Notes under the pieces: model-generated
What the model saw: the letters and a program-made list of their open reading frames with translations, nothing else
The model's database searches: none
What the model was told of the DNA's origin: nothing
Made by a program: the position numbers and the translations under genes
Assembly: GCF_007751715.1 (NCBI RefSeq)
Contig: NZ_CP036292.1
Location: 6,765,339 to 6,829,338 of the forward strand
Length of the DNA stretch: 64,000 nt
Source: Rosistilla oblonga
Lineage (GTDB): Bacteria; Planctomycetota; Planctomycetia; Pirellulales; Pirellulaceae
Reading direction: 5' to 3'
Part shown: piece after piece, positions 7,786-17,706 of the stretch
Layout of the letters: each line of letters starts with the position of its first letter
How positions within the stretch are numbered: position 1 is the first letter of the stretch

Positions 7786-10700
7786 GTGTCCGCACCAGCT
7801 AACACCCAAAAGCCAACACAAAATCAAGGCCCCGAGGGTCCTCGTACCGAGGACTATCTGGAGTTCCAGGTCGACCGCGTCGGACACCCCCGCCGTCGGC
7901 TGCGTCTGAGCGGTCAAAGCTATACGTTCGGCTCCGGGGAAGGGTGCTCGGTCCGCTTGGAGGACCCATCGCTGCGGAAAACCCACGCGATCTTGATCCG
8001 CCAACAGGACCGCTTGCTGATCCGCGGCTACGGGATCGCGATCCTTGTCAACGGGATCCGCGTCACCGAAGCCTGGCTCGAAGAACGCGATAACGTCCAA
8101 CTGGGCGACTATACCCTGACCCTTCTCCAGGGGGTTCCAAAGTCGAACAACCCGTCGGCCCCGTCGCCGCAACCGACGACCGCGCCCGCGGAGAAGCTGC
8201 ATTCGCCCTTTGCCGAAACCGCTCGCCACTTCATCAGCCCACAGCGCGAAGCGGCTGAATCCCGACCATTGTCGCGGAGCCACCGCAAGGACGATTCGAC
8301 CGGATCGAGCCGCCTGTCGTTTGCCGACGGGATGCGAATGGTCTCCAAGCCCTCGGTCCAATTCGACGTCGAAGACTACTTCAGCCGCTCGACGCCGCTC
8401 GCCTCGCCGCGGCCTCAACCCGCCGCGGAACCGCGCGGGATCGATCCTCGCGAAGCCGCTCGGCTGCAGAAACTCGAGGAGATGCAACGGCAGTCGGCTC
8501 GGAATGCTGAAGCCGCAATCGCATCGAGCGCAGCCTCGACGCACGCCGTCGAAACCCTAGCCGACAAACTCGATTCGCTGTTCGAACAACTGGCCGACAA
8601 TTCGGAGCGGCAGCGTTCCGATGCGCTGCAACAACAGCTCGAATCGGCCAACGAAAAACACGCCAAGCAATTGGAAGCGTTTGTTCAATTGACCGATCGC
8701 GTGAGCGTTTTGGAAACCGCGGTCGACCGAGCTAACCGCGAGGCTCGCCAACACCGCGAGAAACACGAACAAGCGCTGCAGCGAATCCATCAGCTGGAAG
8801 CGCAGTTGAGCGAAACGATCACCGCGCACAGCGAGCGGCAGGCCAGCTGGGAACAAGAAACCGAGGGTCTACGAAAGGCGATCGACGACCTGAACCGCCA
8901 GCTGTCGATCGCTCAAGAAGAACTCGCCCAACAACAGAAGACGGCGCTCTCATGGCGTAAGCAGTTGGACGATGCTCACACCAAGGCCGACAAAACCTCC
9001 GCTGAACATGCCGCCGCGATCGCAGCGCAGATCCAGCGACAAGAGGAACTGGCCGCCGAACACGCCCGCGCCGTCGACGAACTGTCGAAGCAACACGCAC
9101 TGCAAAACGAAGCGTTGATCGCCGAACATCAACAGACGGTCGACGACCTCCGCAGCGAACAGGAACAACTGAAAGCGAACCTCGCCGAGGAGCTGGCTGA
9201 ACGCGAAGCGGCGATGGCACGCGAACAGGCAGAACACCAACAGACGCTGGCGTTCCACGCTGAACAAAACGAAGCGGCTGCGGCGAAGATCGCCAACCTC
9301 GAAAACGAACTCGCCGATTCGGTAGCCAATCACAAGAACCATCAACTGGTTTGGGAAGCCGAAGCGAAAGAGCTCAACGCGGCGATCGAACAGATCAGCT
9401 GTCAGTTGGCGATCGCAGAAAACAAGTTCAACGACCAACGCGAACGCGCCGAACAACTGCAGGGAGAACTCGCCAGCGTCGAATCGGCTCAAGCTGATTC
9501 CGATGCCGACGCGACTCAGCGGACCGCCGAATTGCACCAAGAGCTGCAGGATGCGCAAGATCGCTTGGCAGCGTTGCGAGTCGAGCAGGCGGCGCGACAG
9601 AGTTCTTGGCAGCTGGAACGCGAGGAACTCGAATACAAGATCTCACACCAAGCTGCGGAACTTTCGCAGTTCACGGCGCTCCGTCCGGCGGTCAATCCGC
9701 AGGAAGAAGCAACCGTTGCCAATCGCTTGGCGGCGCGGCTGCAAGCCGAGGTCAATCGGCTGCACCAAGACCAGCCCAGCGAAGGCGTCGATCAAACGCA
9801 ACAGCTGGCTCAATCGACGGAAACACAGCCCGAAACCGATCCCGCTCCGTTTGCGGCGACCGATGCCAGCGACGATCTCCAATCGGACGCCTCGGCAGCG
9901 GAAAACCTGCACGACGAACAACCAAGCTCCGACGCACCAGCGTTCCAGATCGGCGAAACCGACGTCGAGCCCGAGGGGCAGTTCGACGCAGGCGATGCCG
10001 ATGAAGAGCCCAGCGCTCCGGCGGTCTTGTGGAGCAACGACGACCTCACGCCCGAGGATACTTACGACGACGCGTTCCCAATCCCGTCGCCCCAAGCGTT
10101 CACCGACACCACGACAAACACCGACACGCAACCGAGCGTCGACTGGGCAGACGACGCTCAATCGATGGCGCAAAGCGATGCCCAGTCGGAAGCCTGGAAC
10201 GACGACTCCGACGAACCGGACATCTCCAGCACCTGCGTCATGCCACCGTCGCAGCAGCCCGGCGGCGAGGCGAGCCTTCCGCCCGCGAACGACGGAGCAT
10301 TCGGACTCGTACCACCGGCGTCCGAATCGACCGACGACGTGTACAGCAATGAATACCGCGAAACCGACGGTTCGGATGCCGACGAAACGGTTTCCGAAAA
10401 CTCGTTCGGCAGCTACGACGAAGCGGGTTGGGACGACGGAGCCAACGGCTTGGTCATCGATTCGTCAAGCGAAGACGAAGTCTCACCGTGGGGCGAGAAC
10501 GACGACGAAGCGCTCAGCGGATTAGCGGCGGAGATGATCGGAGAGTTCAATCGCGACGATCCGCAAGCTGGGTCGTTCGCCGACCTTTCGGAATCGAGCA
10601 CCTACGATCCGACATCGATGGATTTGGATGAATCGATGTCGATGGGCTTCTCATTCCCGATCGACGCGAAACACGCCGATGCGGAGGACTCCGACCAAGC

Positions 10701-11700
10701 AGAGCAGAGCGATCCGATCGCCCAAGCGTTCCCGAGCATCGCGGCCCCCAGCGACCTCGACGCCTCGGACGACCAGGACGACGAAGCCGCGTACACCCAG
10801 GTTATGCCCGAGGGTGGATTCGGCAGCATGGTGCCGCCAGAAGAACCCGCTAGCGACGACTACGACCACACGTCACAGTCGCACGACGAACCGGTCGATT
10901 CTCACCAGGTCGCCAGCGAACCGGAAGCGGAATACCACAATCCGCAAGAAGAGTCGCAGGAGGAGGAATCCTATTACGGCGCGTACGCCGACGAGGATTC
11001 GGACGACGGCGCTTCGGCGATCGTTTCCCCTGTGCCACAAGAACTGCCGCGCCGCGATGTCCCGCAGCACGAACCGGCACCAAGCGAAAGCGCACTCGTT
11101 TCGCCCGCCAGCGATCACCATGGCGACGACGCCGACGAGGATTCGATCGAAGCTTACATGAACCGCCTGCTGAAGCGGATGCATGGCGGAGCCGATGAAC
11201 CCGAACCCGAAGCACCGCCGCAGCCACAACCCGCCGCGAGCCAACCGACTCAAGCCGTCGCCGCTACGCCTATCGAAGCGACGATGGTCGAAGAGGCTCC
11301 ACAGGACGTGATGCACGAATCGGAATACGTACCTCGCAGTTCGGCTCCCGAACATTCGGGCAACCTGTCGGCGATGCGAGAACTGGCCAACAGTTCGGCG
11401 CGACAAGCGATCGCCAAAAGTGTTCGCAATCGGCAACGCAGCCAAGCGATGCTGAAGCTGTTCCTGTCGGGGGCGTTCATCATGGGCAGCGGCACATTCG
11501 CCGTCCTCGCTCAGCGTCAATTGATGCCCTACAGCTTGGCAGCCGGCGCGTGTGTGCTGCTGGCAGTCTACTGGGGACTCAGCGGCCTCAAACTGCTGAA
11601 GGGAAGCGGTCCAACTTCTGACCGAGAGCCTTCCCCTGTGCAGAGGCAGGCCGCACCGGCGGTTGTCGATGAACAACCGACCACTAGCGTCGACCAGTAA
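7786..11700 (+). CDS. Very large FHA-domain, coiled-coil, acidic membrane protein
   Basis: A 1304-residue protein. It starts at a GTG (7786) preceded by GGAAGG. Residues ~36-105 look like a forkhead-associated domain (YTFGSGEGCSVRLEDPSLRK, then a late VNGIRV). The canonical GR arginine that helps bind phosphothreonine is Ser here, so phosphopeptide binding is doubtful. Residues ~225-640 are a long Gln/Glu/Ala-rich coiled coil. Residues ~650-1190 are a strongly acidic, Asp/Glu/Ser-rich low-complexity tract with repeated VMP motifs. The C-terminus has two membrane helices (~1222-1240 and 1248-1266). It could be a scaffold linking kinase signalling to the membrane; that is inference. It appears monocistronic. 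Confidence 0.85.
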   Translation: MSAPANTQKPTQNQGPEGPRTEDYLEFQVDRVGHPRRRLRLSGQSYTFGSGEGCSVRLEDPSLRKTHAILIRQQDRLLIRGYGIAILVNGIRVTEAWLEERDNVQLGDYTLTLLQGVPKSNNPSAPSPQPTTAPAEKLHSPFAETARHFISPQREAAESRPLSRSHRKDDSTGSSRLSFADGMRMVSKPSVQFDVEDYFSRSTPLASPRPQPAAEPRGIDPREAARLQKLEEMQRQSARNAEAAIASSAASTHAVETLADKLDSLFEQLADNSERQRSDALQQQLESANEKHAKQLEAFVQLTDRVSVLETAVDRANREARQHREKHEQALQRIHQLEAQLSETITAHSERQASWEQETEGLRKAIDDLNRQLSIAQEELAQQQKTALSWRKQLDDAHTKADKTSAEHAAAIAAQIQRQEELAAEHARAVDELSKQHALQNEALIAEHQQTVDDLRSEQEQLKANLAEELAEREAAMAREQAEHQQTLAFHAEQNEAAAAKIANLENELADSVANHKNHQLVWEAEAKELNAAIEQISCQLAIAENKFNDQRERAEQLQGELASVESAQADSDADATQRTAELHQELQDAQDRLAALRVEQAARQSSWQLEREELEYKISHQAAELSQFTALRPAVNPQEEATVANRLAARLQAEVNRLHQDQPSEGVDQTQQLAQSTETQPETDPAPFAATDASDDLQSDASAAENLHDEQPSSDAPAFQIGETDVEPEGQFDAGDADEEPSAPAVLWSNDDLTPEDTYDDAFPIPSPQAFTDTTTNTDTQPSVDWADDAQSMAQSDAQSEAWNDDSDEPDISSTCVMPPSQQPGGEASLPPANDGAFGLVPPASESTDDVYSNEYRETDGSDADETVSENSFGSYDEAGWDDGANGLVIDSSSEDEVSPWGENDDEALSGLAAEMIGEFNRDDPQAGSFADLSESSTYDPTSMDLDESMSMGFSFPIDAKHADAEDSDQAEQSDPIAQAFPSIAAPSDLDASDDQDDEAAYTQVMPEGGFGSMVPPEEPASDDYDHTSQSHDEPVDSHQVASEPEAEYHNPQEESQEEESYYGAYADEDSDDGASAIVSPVPQELPRRDVPQHEPAPSESALVSPASDHHGDDADEDSIEAYMNRLLKRMHGGADEPEPEAPPQPQPAASQPTQAVAATPIEATMVEEAPQDVMHESEYVPRSSAPEHSGNLSAMRELANSSARQAIAKSVRNRQRSQAMLKLFLSGAFIMGSGTFAVLAQRQLMPYSLAAGACVLLAVYWGLSGLKLLKGSGPTSDREPSPVQRQAAPAVVDEQPTTSVDQ

Positions 11701-11858
11701 CGCCGCCTGTTAATCCAGCGGCTATCTAACGAATCCCCGATGCGGCGGTCGCCGAACCGCTGCCGGTGGTCGGGATTGTTAATATCCCGTGTTATCTGCC
11801 TGTTTTTATCGTCCGTTCTCAAGAAGAACCGTTGACGAATCGGGATTCTGTCGATTAG

Positions 11859-11927
11859 GTTGCATCAAAGGAATTCAAGCTACGGCAACCTTAAATTAGA
11901 GCAGCTAATACTACAGCCCAGCTAATA
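11859..11927. promoter_or_regulatory. Candidate operator upstream of the LysR gene
   Basis: Two 9-bp direct copies of CAGCTAATA lie at 11902-11910 and 11919-11927, 17 bp apart, just before the LysR start. An inverted pair AGGTTGC/GCAACCT (about 23 bp apart) lies just to the left (~11859-11892). Such symmetric and repeated AT-containing motifs are where LysR-type regulators bind, often at their own promoter. No binding evidence exists. Confidence 0.3.
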
Positions 11928-11948
11928 ACACGAGATAAACCTCCGTAC

Positions 11949-12911
11949 ATGCAGATCCGAGCACTCCGAGTTTTTTGCGACATCGCCAGCCAACGCAGTT
12001 TTTCGCGTGCGGCTGCGGCGCATGGCATGACTCAGAGTGCGGCCAGCCAGATCGTCCATCATCTGGAACAGGATCTGTCGGTCCAGTTGATCGATCGCTC
12101 CAAGCGTCCGCTGGTCTTAACCGCCGCCGGACAGCTCTATTTCGAGGGGCTGCAGCGGGTTTTGTTCGATCTCCACACGCTCGACCAGGAAGTTCGTTCG
12201 TTTGGCAAACGACTGGCTGGTCAGGTCGCGGTCGCTTCGATCTATTCGGTCGGGCTCAGCTATATGCCCTCGGCCAAGTCGGAATTCGCTGAACGGCACC
12301 CCGACGTCGACCTTCATATCGAATTTGTGATCCCCGAACGGGTCCACGAATCGGTGATGGAAGGGACCGCCGACCTGGGACTGATCTCGTATCCCAAGAG
12401 CACGCGGACGCTGAACTGCGTCACCTGGCAGCGCGAGCCGATGAAGTTGATCAGCGCTCCGGACCATCCTTTCGCCAATCGCCGCGAGGTCCGCCTGGCG
12501 GAACTCGACGGCCAATTGATGATGGGTTTCGATCCATCTTTGAAGGTCCAGCGCGAGATCGCCGCCTATCTAACACGAAACGGTATCCGGCCCAAATTTG
12601 ATACCGGCTTCGATAATATCGATTCTTTAATCCGGGCCATTCAATTGAACAGCGGGATCGGGATTCTGCCCGAGCCCGCGATCCGACGCGAGGTCGCCAA
12701 CGATTCACTCCGTGTGATTCAGTGCCCCGACCTCGAAATCACTCGCCCACTTGGCATCATCTGGCGTCGCGGAGCCCGACTCGGGCCGGCAGCGTTGGAA
12801 TTTGGTGCTCTTCTGTTGGGTCGTCCTCTAAAACCGGACGAATCGAGTGCTGAACTTCGCCGCCGTGCCGACGCTGAATCGAAACAACCGGCCTCCTCGG
12901 CCGCGTCCTAG
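11949..12911 (+). CDS. LysR-family transcriptional regulator
   Basis: A 320-residue protein with an N-terminal winged helix-turn-helix (residues 1-60: FCDIASQRSFSRAAAAHGMT, then QSAASQIVHHLEQDL) and a two-lobed substrate-binding-like domain (residues ~90-290). This is the normal length for LysR regulators. The start is an ATG at 11949. It lies 106 nt upstream of gltB on the same strand. GltC of Bacillus, also a LysR protein, controls glutamate synthase, so regulation of gltBD here is a reasonable inference. CysB- or CbbR-type functions cannot be excluded. Confidence 0.92.
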   Translation: MQIRALRVFCDIASQRSFSRAAAAHGMTQSAASQIVHHLEQDLSVQLIDRSKRPLVLTAAGQLYFEGLQRVLFDLHTLDQEVRSFGKRLAGQVAVASIYSVGLSYMPSAKSEFAERHPDVDLHIEFVIPERVHESVMEGTADLGLISYPKSTRTLNCVTWQREPMKLISAPDHPFANRREVRLAELDGQLMMGFDPSLKVQREIAAYLTRNGIRPKFDTGFDNIDSLIRAIQLNSGIGILPEPAIRREVANDSLRVIQCPDLEITRPLGIIWRRGARLGPAALEFGALLLGRPLKPDESSAELRRRADAESKQPASSAAS

Positions 12912-12917
12912 GCCAGC

Positions 12918-12939
12918 GCGGGAACCTCTCGGCTCCCGC
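12918..12939 (+). terminator. Short stem-loop between the LysR gene and gltB
   Basis: An imperfect hairpin (GCGGGA-ACC, loop TCTC, GG-CTCCCGC) begins 7 nt after the LysR stop. It has no T-tract, so it is at best a weak or Rho-assisted terminator. Confidence 0.3.
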
Positions 12940-13017
12940 TACCGCCTCTGCACGAAGGATCGCTGCAGATCGTTGCTCCACGGACGGCGGCACCGAACGT
13001 AACCGTTACACGTAAAT

Positions 13018-16000
13018 ATGAAAGTTAGCCCTATGAATACCGACTTCCACTTTCCGCCAAAGCAGGGACTCTACGACCCCGCACATGAGAAAGACAGTTG
13101 CGGTGTTGGCTTTGTGGCGCACATCAAAGGCCAACCCAGCCACCAGATCGTATTGGACGCCGACACGATCCTGAAGAACATGGATCACCGCGGCGCCTGC
13201 GGTTGCGAAACCAATACCGGCGACGGATCGGGAATCATGATGGGCTTGCCCCACCGCTTCCTGGCTCGCGTGGCCAAAGCTGAATTTGGCGCAACGCTTC
13301 CCGAACCGGGTCGCTTCGCCGCCGGTTTGGTCTTCCTGCCGCAAGACGACGCCGAACGAGCGCACTGCAAGCAGGAGATCGAAAAGCTGATCACCGAAGC
13401 GGGACAGACCCTCGTCGGTTGGCGCAACGTTCCTCAAAACACCGATGCCGCCGACGTTGGCCCCACCGCCCGCAAGAGCGAACCGAACATCGAACAGCTG
13501 TTTGTCGCTGCGGCCGACGGTATCGAAGGCGACGCGTTCGAACGCAAACTGTACAGCATCCGCAAGCGTGCCAGCCATCAACTGCGTGGCAGCCAGACAT
13601 TGGCGCAAGCGAAGATGTTCTATATCTGCTCGCTCTCGACCAAGGTCATCATCTACAAGGGCATGCTGACACCGGCACAGTTGCTGCCGTATTATCCCGA
13701 CCTCACCGATCCCGACTTTGAAACCCATCTGGCGATGGTTCACAGCCGGTTCTCGACAAACACCTTCCCTAGCTGGGATCGCGCCCAACCGCTGCGATTC
13801 ATGAGCCACAACGGTGAGATCAACACGGTCCGCGGTAACAAGAACTGGATGGCGGCTCGCGAGGGAACCGCTCGCAGCGAAGCCTTCGGCGACGAACTGC
13901 AAAGTCTGTTCCCCGTCGTCGAACCCGAGTGCAGCGATTCGGGCACGTTCGACAACGTGTTAGAGTTCCTGTTGATGAACGGCCGCACGCTGCAAGAAGC
14001 TGTCATGATGATGGTTCCCGAAGCGTGGCAGAAGCACGACACGATGCCCGAAGAGAAGCGTGCCTTCTACGAATACTTCAGCGGCATGATGGAACCGTGG
14101 GACGGCCCCGCGTCGATCGCCTTCACCGACGGTCATTACATCGGTGCGGTTCTCGACCGCAACGGTCTGCGTCCTAGCCGCTATTACATCACGACCGATG
14201 ATCGCGTGATCATGGCCAGTGAAGTCGGCGTTTTGCCAGTCGATCCGGCGATCGTCAAAGAGAAGGGACGCCTGCAACCTGGCAAGATGTTCCTTGTCGA
14301 TTTCGAAGACGGCCGCGTGATCGCCGACGAGGAATTGAAGACCGAGTTCGCCAAGCGAGCTCCGTACGGCAAGTGGCTCAAAAACCAACGCATCCAGTTG
14401 TCGGACCTGCACCCCGAAGAAGAACCACACGGTTTCGACGCCGACACCTTGCTGCAGCGGATGCAAGCGTTTGGTTACACCATCGAAACGATGCAGTTCA
14501 TGCTGCGTCCGCTGGTCACCGAACTCCGCGATCCCGTCGGATCGATGGGGAACGATTCCGCCTTGGCCTGTCTGAGCGACAAGCCGCGGATGATCTATGA
14601 CTACTTCAAGCAGTTGTTTGCTCAGGTGACCAACCCCGCGATCGATTCGATCCGCGAAGAGATCATCATGTCGCTGGAGTGTTACATCGGCCCCGAGCAG
14701 AACCTGCTCGAAGCGACCGAAGAGCACTGCCATCGCCTGCTGATTCCGCACCCGATCCTGACCAATGAAGAATTGGCGGCTCTGAAGCACCTGGACCATC
14801 GCGGCTGGAAATCGCAAACGATCGACATCACCTTCGATCGCTCCGAGGGAACCGATGGCCTCCGCAACGCACTGCTGCGAATCGCTGCCGAAGCCGAAGC
14901 GGCTGTCGACGCCGGCTTCTCGATCGTCGTTCTTACCGACCGCGCGGTCAGCCACGACCGCGTTCCTGTCAGTTCGCTGTTGGCCGCCGGTGCGGTTCAC
15001 CAACACTTGGTCCGCAAGGCCAAGCGAACCCAGATCGGCGTCGTCGTCGAATCGGGCGAAGCTCGCGAAGTCCATCACCACTGCCTGCTGATCGGCTACG
15101 GTGCCGACGCGATCAACCCTTACCTGGCCTTCGAATCGCTGTGGCAATCGCGTCGCGACGGCTTGCTCAGCAACAAGCTGGACGACGACGACAAGATCGT
15201 TGCTGCCTACCGCAAGGGCGTCGCCAAGGGAATGCTGAAGGTGATGGCCAAGATGGGCATCAGCACGCTGCAAAGTTACAAGGGTGCTCAGATCTTCGAA
15301 GCGATCGGCCTGAATCACGAGGTCATCGACCTCTGCTTCACCAACACGGCCAGCCGCATCGAAGGCGTCGATTTCAAACTGGTCGCCGAAGAGACGCTGC
15401 GTCGTCACCACCTGGGATACCCCGACGTCAAATCGGCTCAGCTGCCACAGCTGCCCAACGTCGGTGAATTCCACTGGCGTGCCGAAGGCGAAAAGCACGC
15501 TTGGGCTCCCGAATCGATCGCGTCGCTGCAAGCTGCCGCTCGGACCGGCAACAAGGACGCGTATTGGAAGTTCGCCAACTTCATCAACCACGACAACAAG
15601 ACTCGCTGGACGCTGCGTGGCCTGCTCGACTTCAACGAGGGCGGTGCAGGTCCCGAGGTGCCGTTGGATGAAGTTCAGCCCGCGTCAGAGATCGTCAAGC
15701 GATTCTGCACCGGGGCGATGAGCTTTGGTTCGATCAGCGCCGAATCGCACGAGACGCTTGCCGTGGCGATGAATCGCTTGGGCGGTAAGAGCAACACCGG
15801 CGAAGGTGGCGAAGATCCGCTGCGGTTCCTGCCACTGGCCAACGGCGACAGCAAGCGTTCGGCGATCAAGCAGGTCGCCAGCGGACGCTTTGGCGTGACG
15901 ATCGAATATCTTGCCAACGCGGATGAGATTCAGATCAAGATCAGCCAAGGTGCCAAGCCGGGCGAAGGTGGCGAACTGCCGGGTAAGAAGGTCGACCAGA

Positions 16001-17595
16001 ACATCGCCCGGATTCGTTACAGCACGCCGGGTGTTGGTTTGATCAGCCCGCCGCCGCACCACGATATCTATTCGATCGAGGATCTGTCGCAACTGATCCA
16101 CGACCTGAAGAACAGCAATCCCGCGGCGCGGATCAGCGTCAAGCTGGTCAGCGAAGTTGGTGTTGGCGTGGTCGCTTCGGGCGTGGCGAAAGCACACGCC
16201 GATCACATCCTGATCTCGGGCGATTCGGGCGGTACCGGTGCCTCGCCGCTGACCAGCATCAAGCATGCCGGTCTGCCATGGGAATTGGGCATTGCCGAAA
16301 CCCATCAGGTTCTGGTTCTGAACAACCTCCGCAGCCGCGTGGTTCTGCAAACCGATGGTGGTCTGAAGACCGGCCGCGATGTCGTCATCGCCGCGTTGTT
16401 GGGAGCTGAAGAGTTCGGCTTCTCGACCGCGCCGCTGATCGCGTTGGGCTGCATCATGATGCGTAAATGTCACTTGAACACCTGCCCAGTCGGCATCGCG
16501 ACGCAAGATCCCGATCTGCGAAAGAAGTTCGCTGGCAAGCCGGAACATGTGGTCAATTACCTGTTCATGGTCGCCGAGGACGCACGTCAATTGATGGCCA
16601 AACTCGGCTTCCGATCGATCGACGAAATGGTCGGCCGCAGCGACGTGTTGAAGACCGACGATGCGATCCGCCACTGGAAGTCCGACGGATTGGACCTGAC
16701 TCCGATCCTACACCCAGCGACCAAGATGCACGCCGACGTCGAAACGCGTTGCACCATCGCTCAGGATCACGGACTCGAGCACGCCTTGGACAATACCGTC
16801 ATCTTGCCTCAGGCGATGAAGACGCTGGAGACCAAGGAACCTGTCGTGATCGAATCGCCGATCGTGAACATCAACCGAACCGTCGGCACGATCCTCAGCC
16901 ACGAGGTCGCCAAGCGGTACGGCCAAACGGGTCTTCCCGAAGACACGATCCACATCAAGTTGACCGGTTCGGCCGGACAGAGCTTGGGAGCGTGGCTGGC
17001 CAAGGGAATCACGATCGAACTCGATGGCGACGCCAACGATTTCGTCGGCAAGGGCCTCTCGGGCGGTCGGATCGTGATCTACCCACCGAAGGTCAGTTCG
17101 TTCACCGCCGAAGACAACATCCTGGTCGGCAACGTCTGCCTGTATGGTGCCACGATGGGCGAAGCCTTCTTCCGCGGTCGGGCTGCCGAACGCTTCTCGG
17201 TTCGCAACAGTGGTGCCAACACCGTCATCGAAGGTGTCGGCGATCACGGCTGTGAATACATGACCGGCGGTCGCGTGGTGATCCTCGGTGCCACCGGACG
17301 CAACTTTGCTGCCGGCATGTCGGGCGGTATCGCCTACATCTGGGACAAGGCGGGCGACTTCAGCCTGAACTGCAACCTGGGAACGGTAGAACTCGAGAAG
17401 ATCGAAACCGAAGCGGAACAGGACGAGGTCAAGGAATTGATCGAGAAGCATGTTCGCTACACGGGCAGCACGGTCGGGCAGGAAGCCCTGGACGATTGGG
17501 ACACCTTCGTGAAGCAGTGTGTCAAAGTTATGCCAACCGATTACAAGCGTGTCTTGCAAGAACTGGCCGAAGCAAACCAGACGGTCAACGTCTAG
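13018..17595 (+). CDS. gltB: Glutamate synthase large subunit
   Basis: At 1525 residues this is the usual length for the bacterial NADPH-GOGAT alpha subunit. It makes glutamate from glutamine and 2-oxoglutarate. The class II amidotransferase nucleophile is Cys28 (KDSCGVGFVAHIKG), which becomes residue 1 after pro-peptide removal. The synthase half has the FMN-binding barrel (residues ~840-1210, including GGTGASPLTS) and the 3Fe-4S cysteines (CIMMRKCHLNTCPVG, residues ~1145-1160). The C-terminal GxGxG beta-helix domain ends in the repeated GGRIVI/GGRVVI motifs. The start is an ATG at 13018 or at 13033; neither has a strong ribosome site. gltD follows. Confidence 0.97.
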   Translation: MKVSPMNTDFHFPPKQGLYDPAHEKDSCGVGFVAHIKGQPSHQIVLDADTILKNMDHRGACGCETNTGDGSGIMMGLPHRFLARVAKAEFGATLPEPGRFAAGLVFLPQDDAERAHCKQEIEKLITEAGQTLVGWRNVPQNTDAADVGPTARKSEPNIEQLFVAAADGIEGDAFERKLYSIRKRASHQLRGSQTLAQAKMFYICSLSTKVIIYKGMLTPAQLLPYYPDLTDPDFETHLAMVHSRFSTNTFPSWDRAQPLRFMSHNGEINTVRGNKNWMAAREGTARSEAFGDELQSLFPVVEPECSDSGTFDNVLEFLLMNGRTLQEAVMMMVPEAWQKHDTMPEEKRAFYEYFSGMMEPWDGPASIAFTDGHYIGAVLDRNGLRPSRYYITTDDRVIMASEVGVLPVDPAIVKEKGRLQPGKMFLVDFEDGRVIADEELKTEFAKRAPYGKWLKNQRIQLSDLHPEEEPHGFDADTLLQRMQAFGYTIETMQFMLRPLVTELRDPVGSMGNDSALACLSDKPRMIYDYFKQLFAQVTNPAIDSIREEIIMSLECYIGPEQNLLEATEEHCHRLLIPHPILTNEELAALKHLDHRGWKSQTIDITFDRSEGTDGLRNALLRIAAEAEAAVDAGFSIVVLTDRAVSHDRVPVSSLLAAGAVHQHLVRKAKRTQIGVVVESGEAREVHHHCLLIGYGADAINPYLAFESLWQSRRDGLLSNKLDDDDKIVAAYRKGVAKGMLKVMAKMGISTLQSYKGAQIFEAIGLNHEVIDLCFTNTASRIEGVDFKLVAEETLRRHHLGYPDVKSAQLPQLPNVGEFHWRAEGEKHAWAPESIASLQAAARTGNKDAYWKFANFINHDNKTRWTLRGLLDFNEGGAGPEVPLDEVQPASEIVKRFCTGAMSFGSISAESHETLAVAMNRLGGKSNTGEGGEDPLRFLPLANGDSKRSAIKQVASGRFGVTIEYLANADEIQIKISQGAKPGEGGELPGKKVDQNIARIRYSTPGVGLISPPPHHDIYSIEDLSQLIHDLKNSNPAARISVKLVSEVGVGVVASGVAKAHADHILISGDSGGTGASPLTSIKHAGLPWELGIAETHQVLVLNNLRSRVVLQTDGGLKTGRDVVIAALLGAEEFGFSTAPLIALGCIMMRKCHLNTCPVGIATQDPDLRKKFAGKPEHVVNYLFMVAEDARQLMAKLGFRSIDEMVGRSDVLKTDDAIRHWKSDGLDLTPILHPATKMHADVETRCTIAQDHGLEHALDNTVILPQAMKTLETKEPVVIESPIVNINRTVGTILSHEVAKRYGQTGLPEDTIHIKLTGSAGQSLGAWLAKGITIELDGDANDFVGKGLSGGRIVIYPPKVSSFTAEDNILVGNVCLYGATMGEAFFRGRAAERFSVRNSGANTVIEGVGDHGCEYMTGGRVVILGATGRNFAAGMSGGIAYIWDKAGDFSLNCNLGTVELEKIETEAEQDEVKELIEKHVRYTGSTVGQEALDDWDTFVKQCVKVMPTDYKRVLQELAEANQTVNV

Positions 17596-17621
17596 TCACA
17601 GCCAAGCAACACGTGGACGCA

Positions 17622-17646
17622 GCCTGGGCAGGCGATCTGCCCAGGC
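17622..17646 (+). promoter_or_regulatory. Intercistronic hairpin between gltB and gltD
   Basis: A perfect 10-bp stem (GCCTGGGCAG at 17622-17631, CTGCCCAGGC at 17637-17646) with a 5-nt loop and no T-run. It could stabilise or process the gltBD message or tune subunit ratio. It is not a canonical terminator. Confidence 0.5.
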
Positions 17647-17706
17647 ACGCACAACGGGGCCGACGACGCCTCACACAATTCGCCTTTTAAAATTGAGAGT
17701 ATCACG

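Noticed and set aside
7435-8544. A 369-residue frame antisense to the start of the FHA gene
   Set aside because: It overlaps the FHA-like domain and has no recognisable content.
13960-15591. A 543-residue frame antisense to gltB
   Set aside because: It lies wholly opposite a clear gltB; the long open frame is a by-product of the codon bias of the GC-rich sense gene and shows no family motif.
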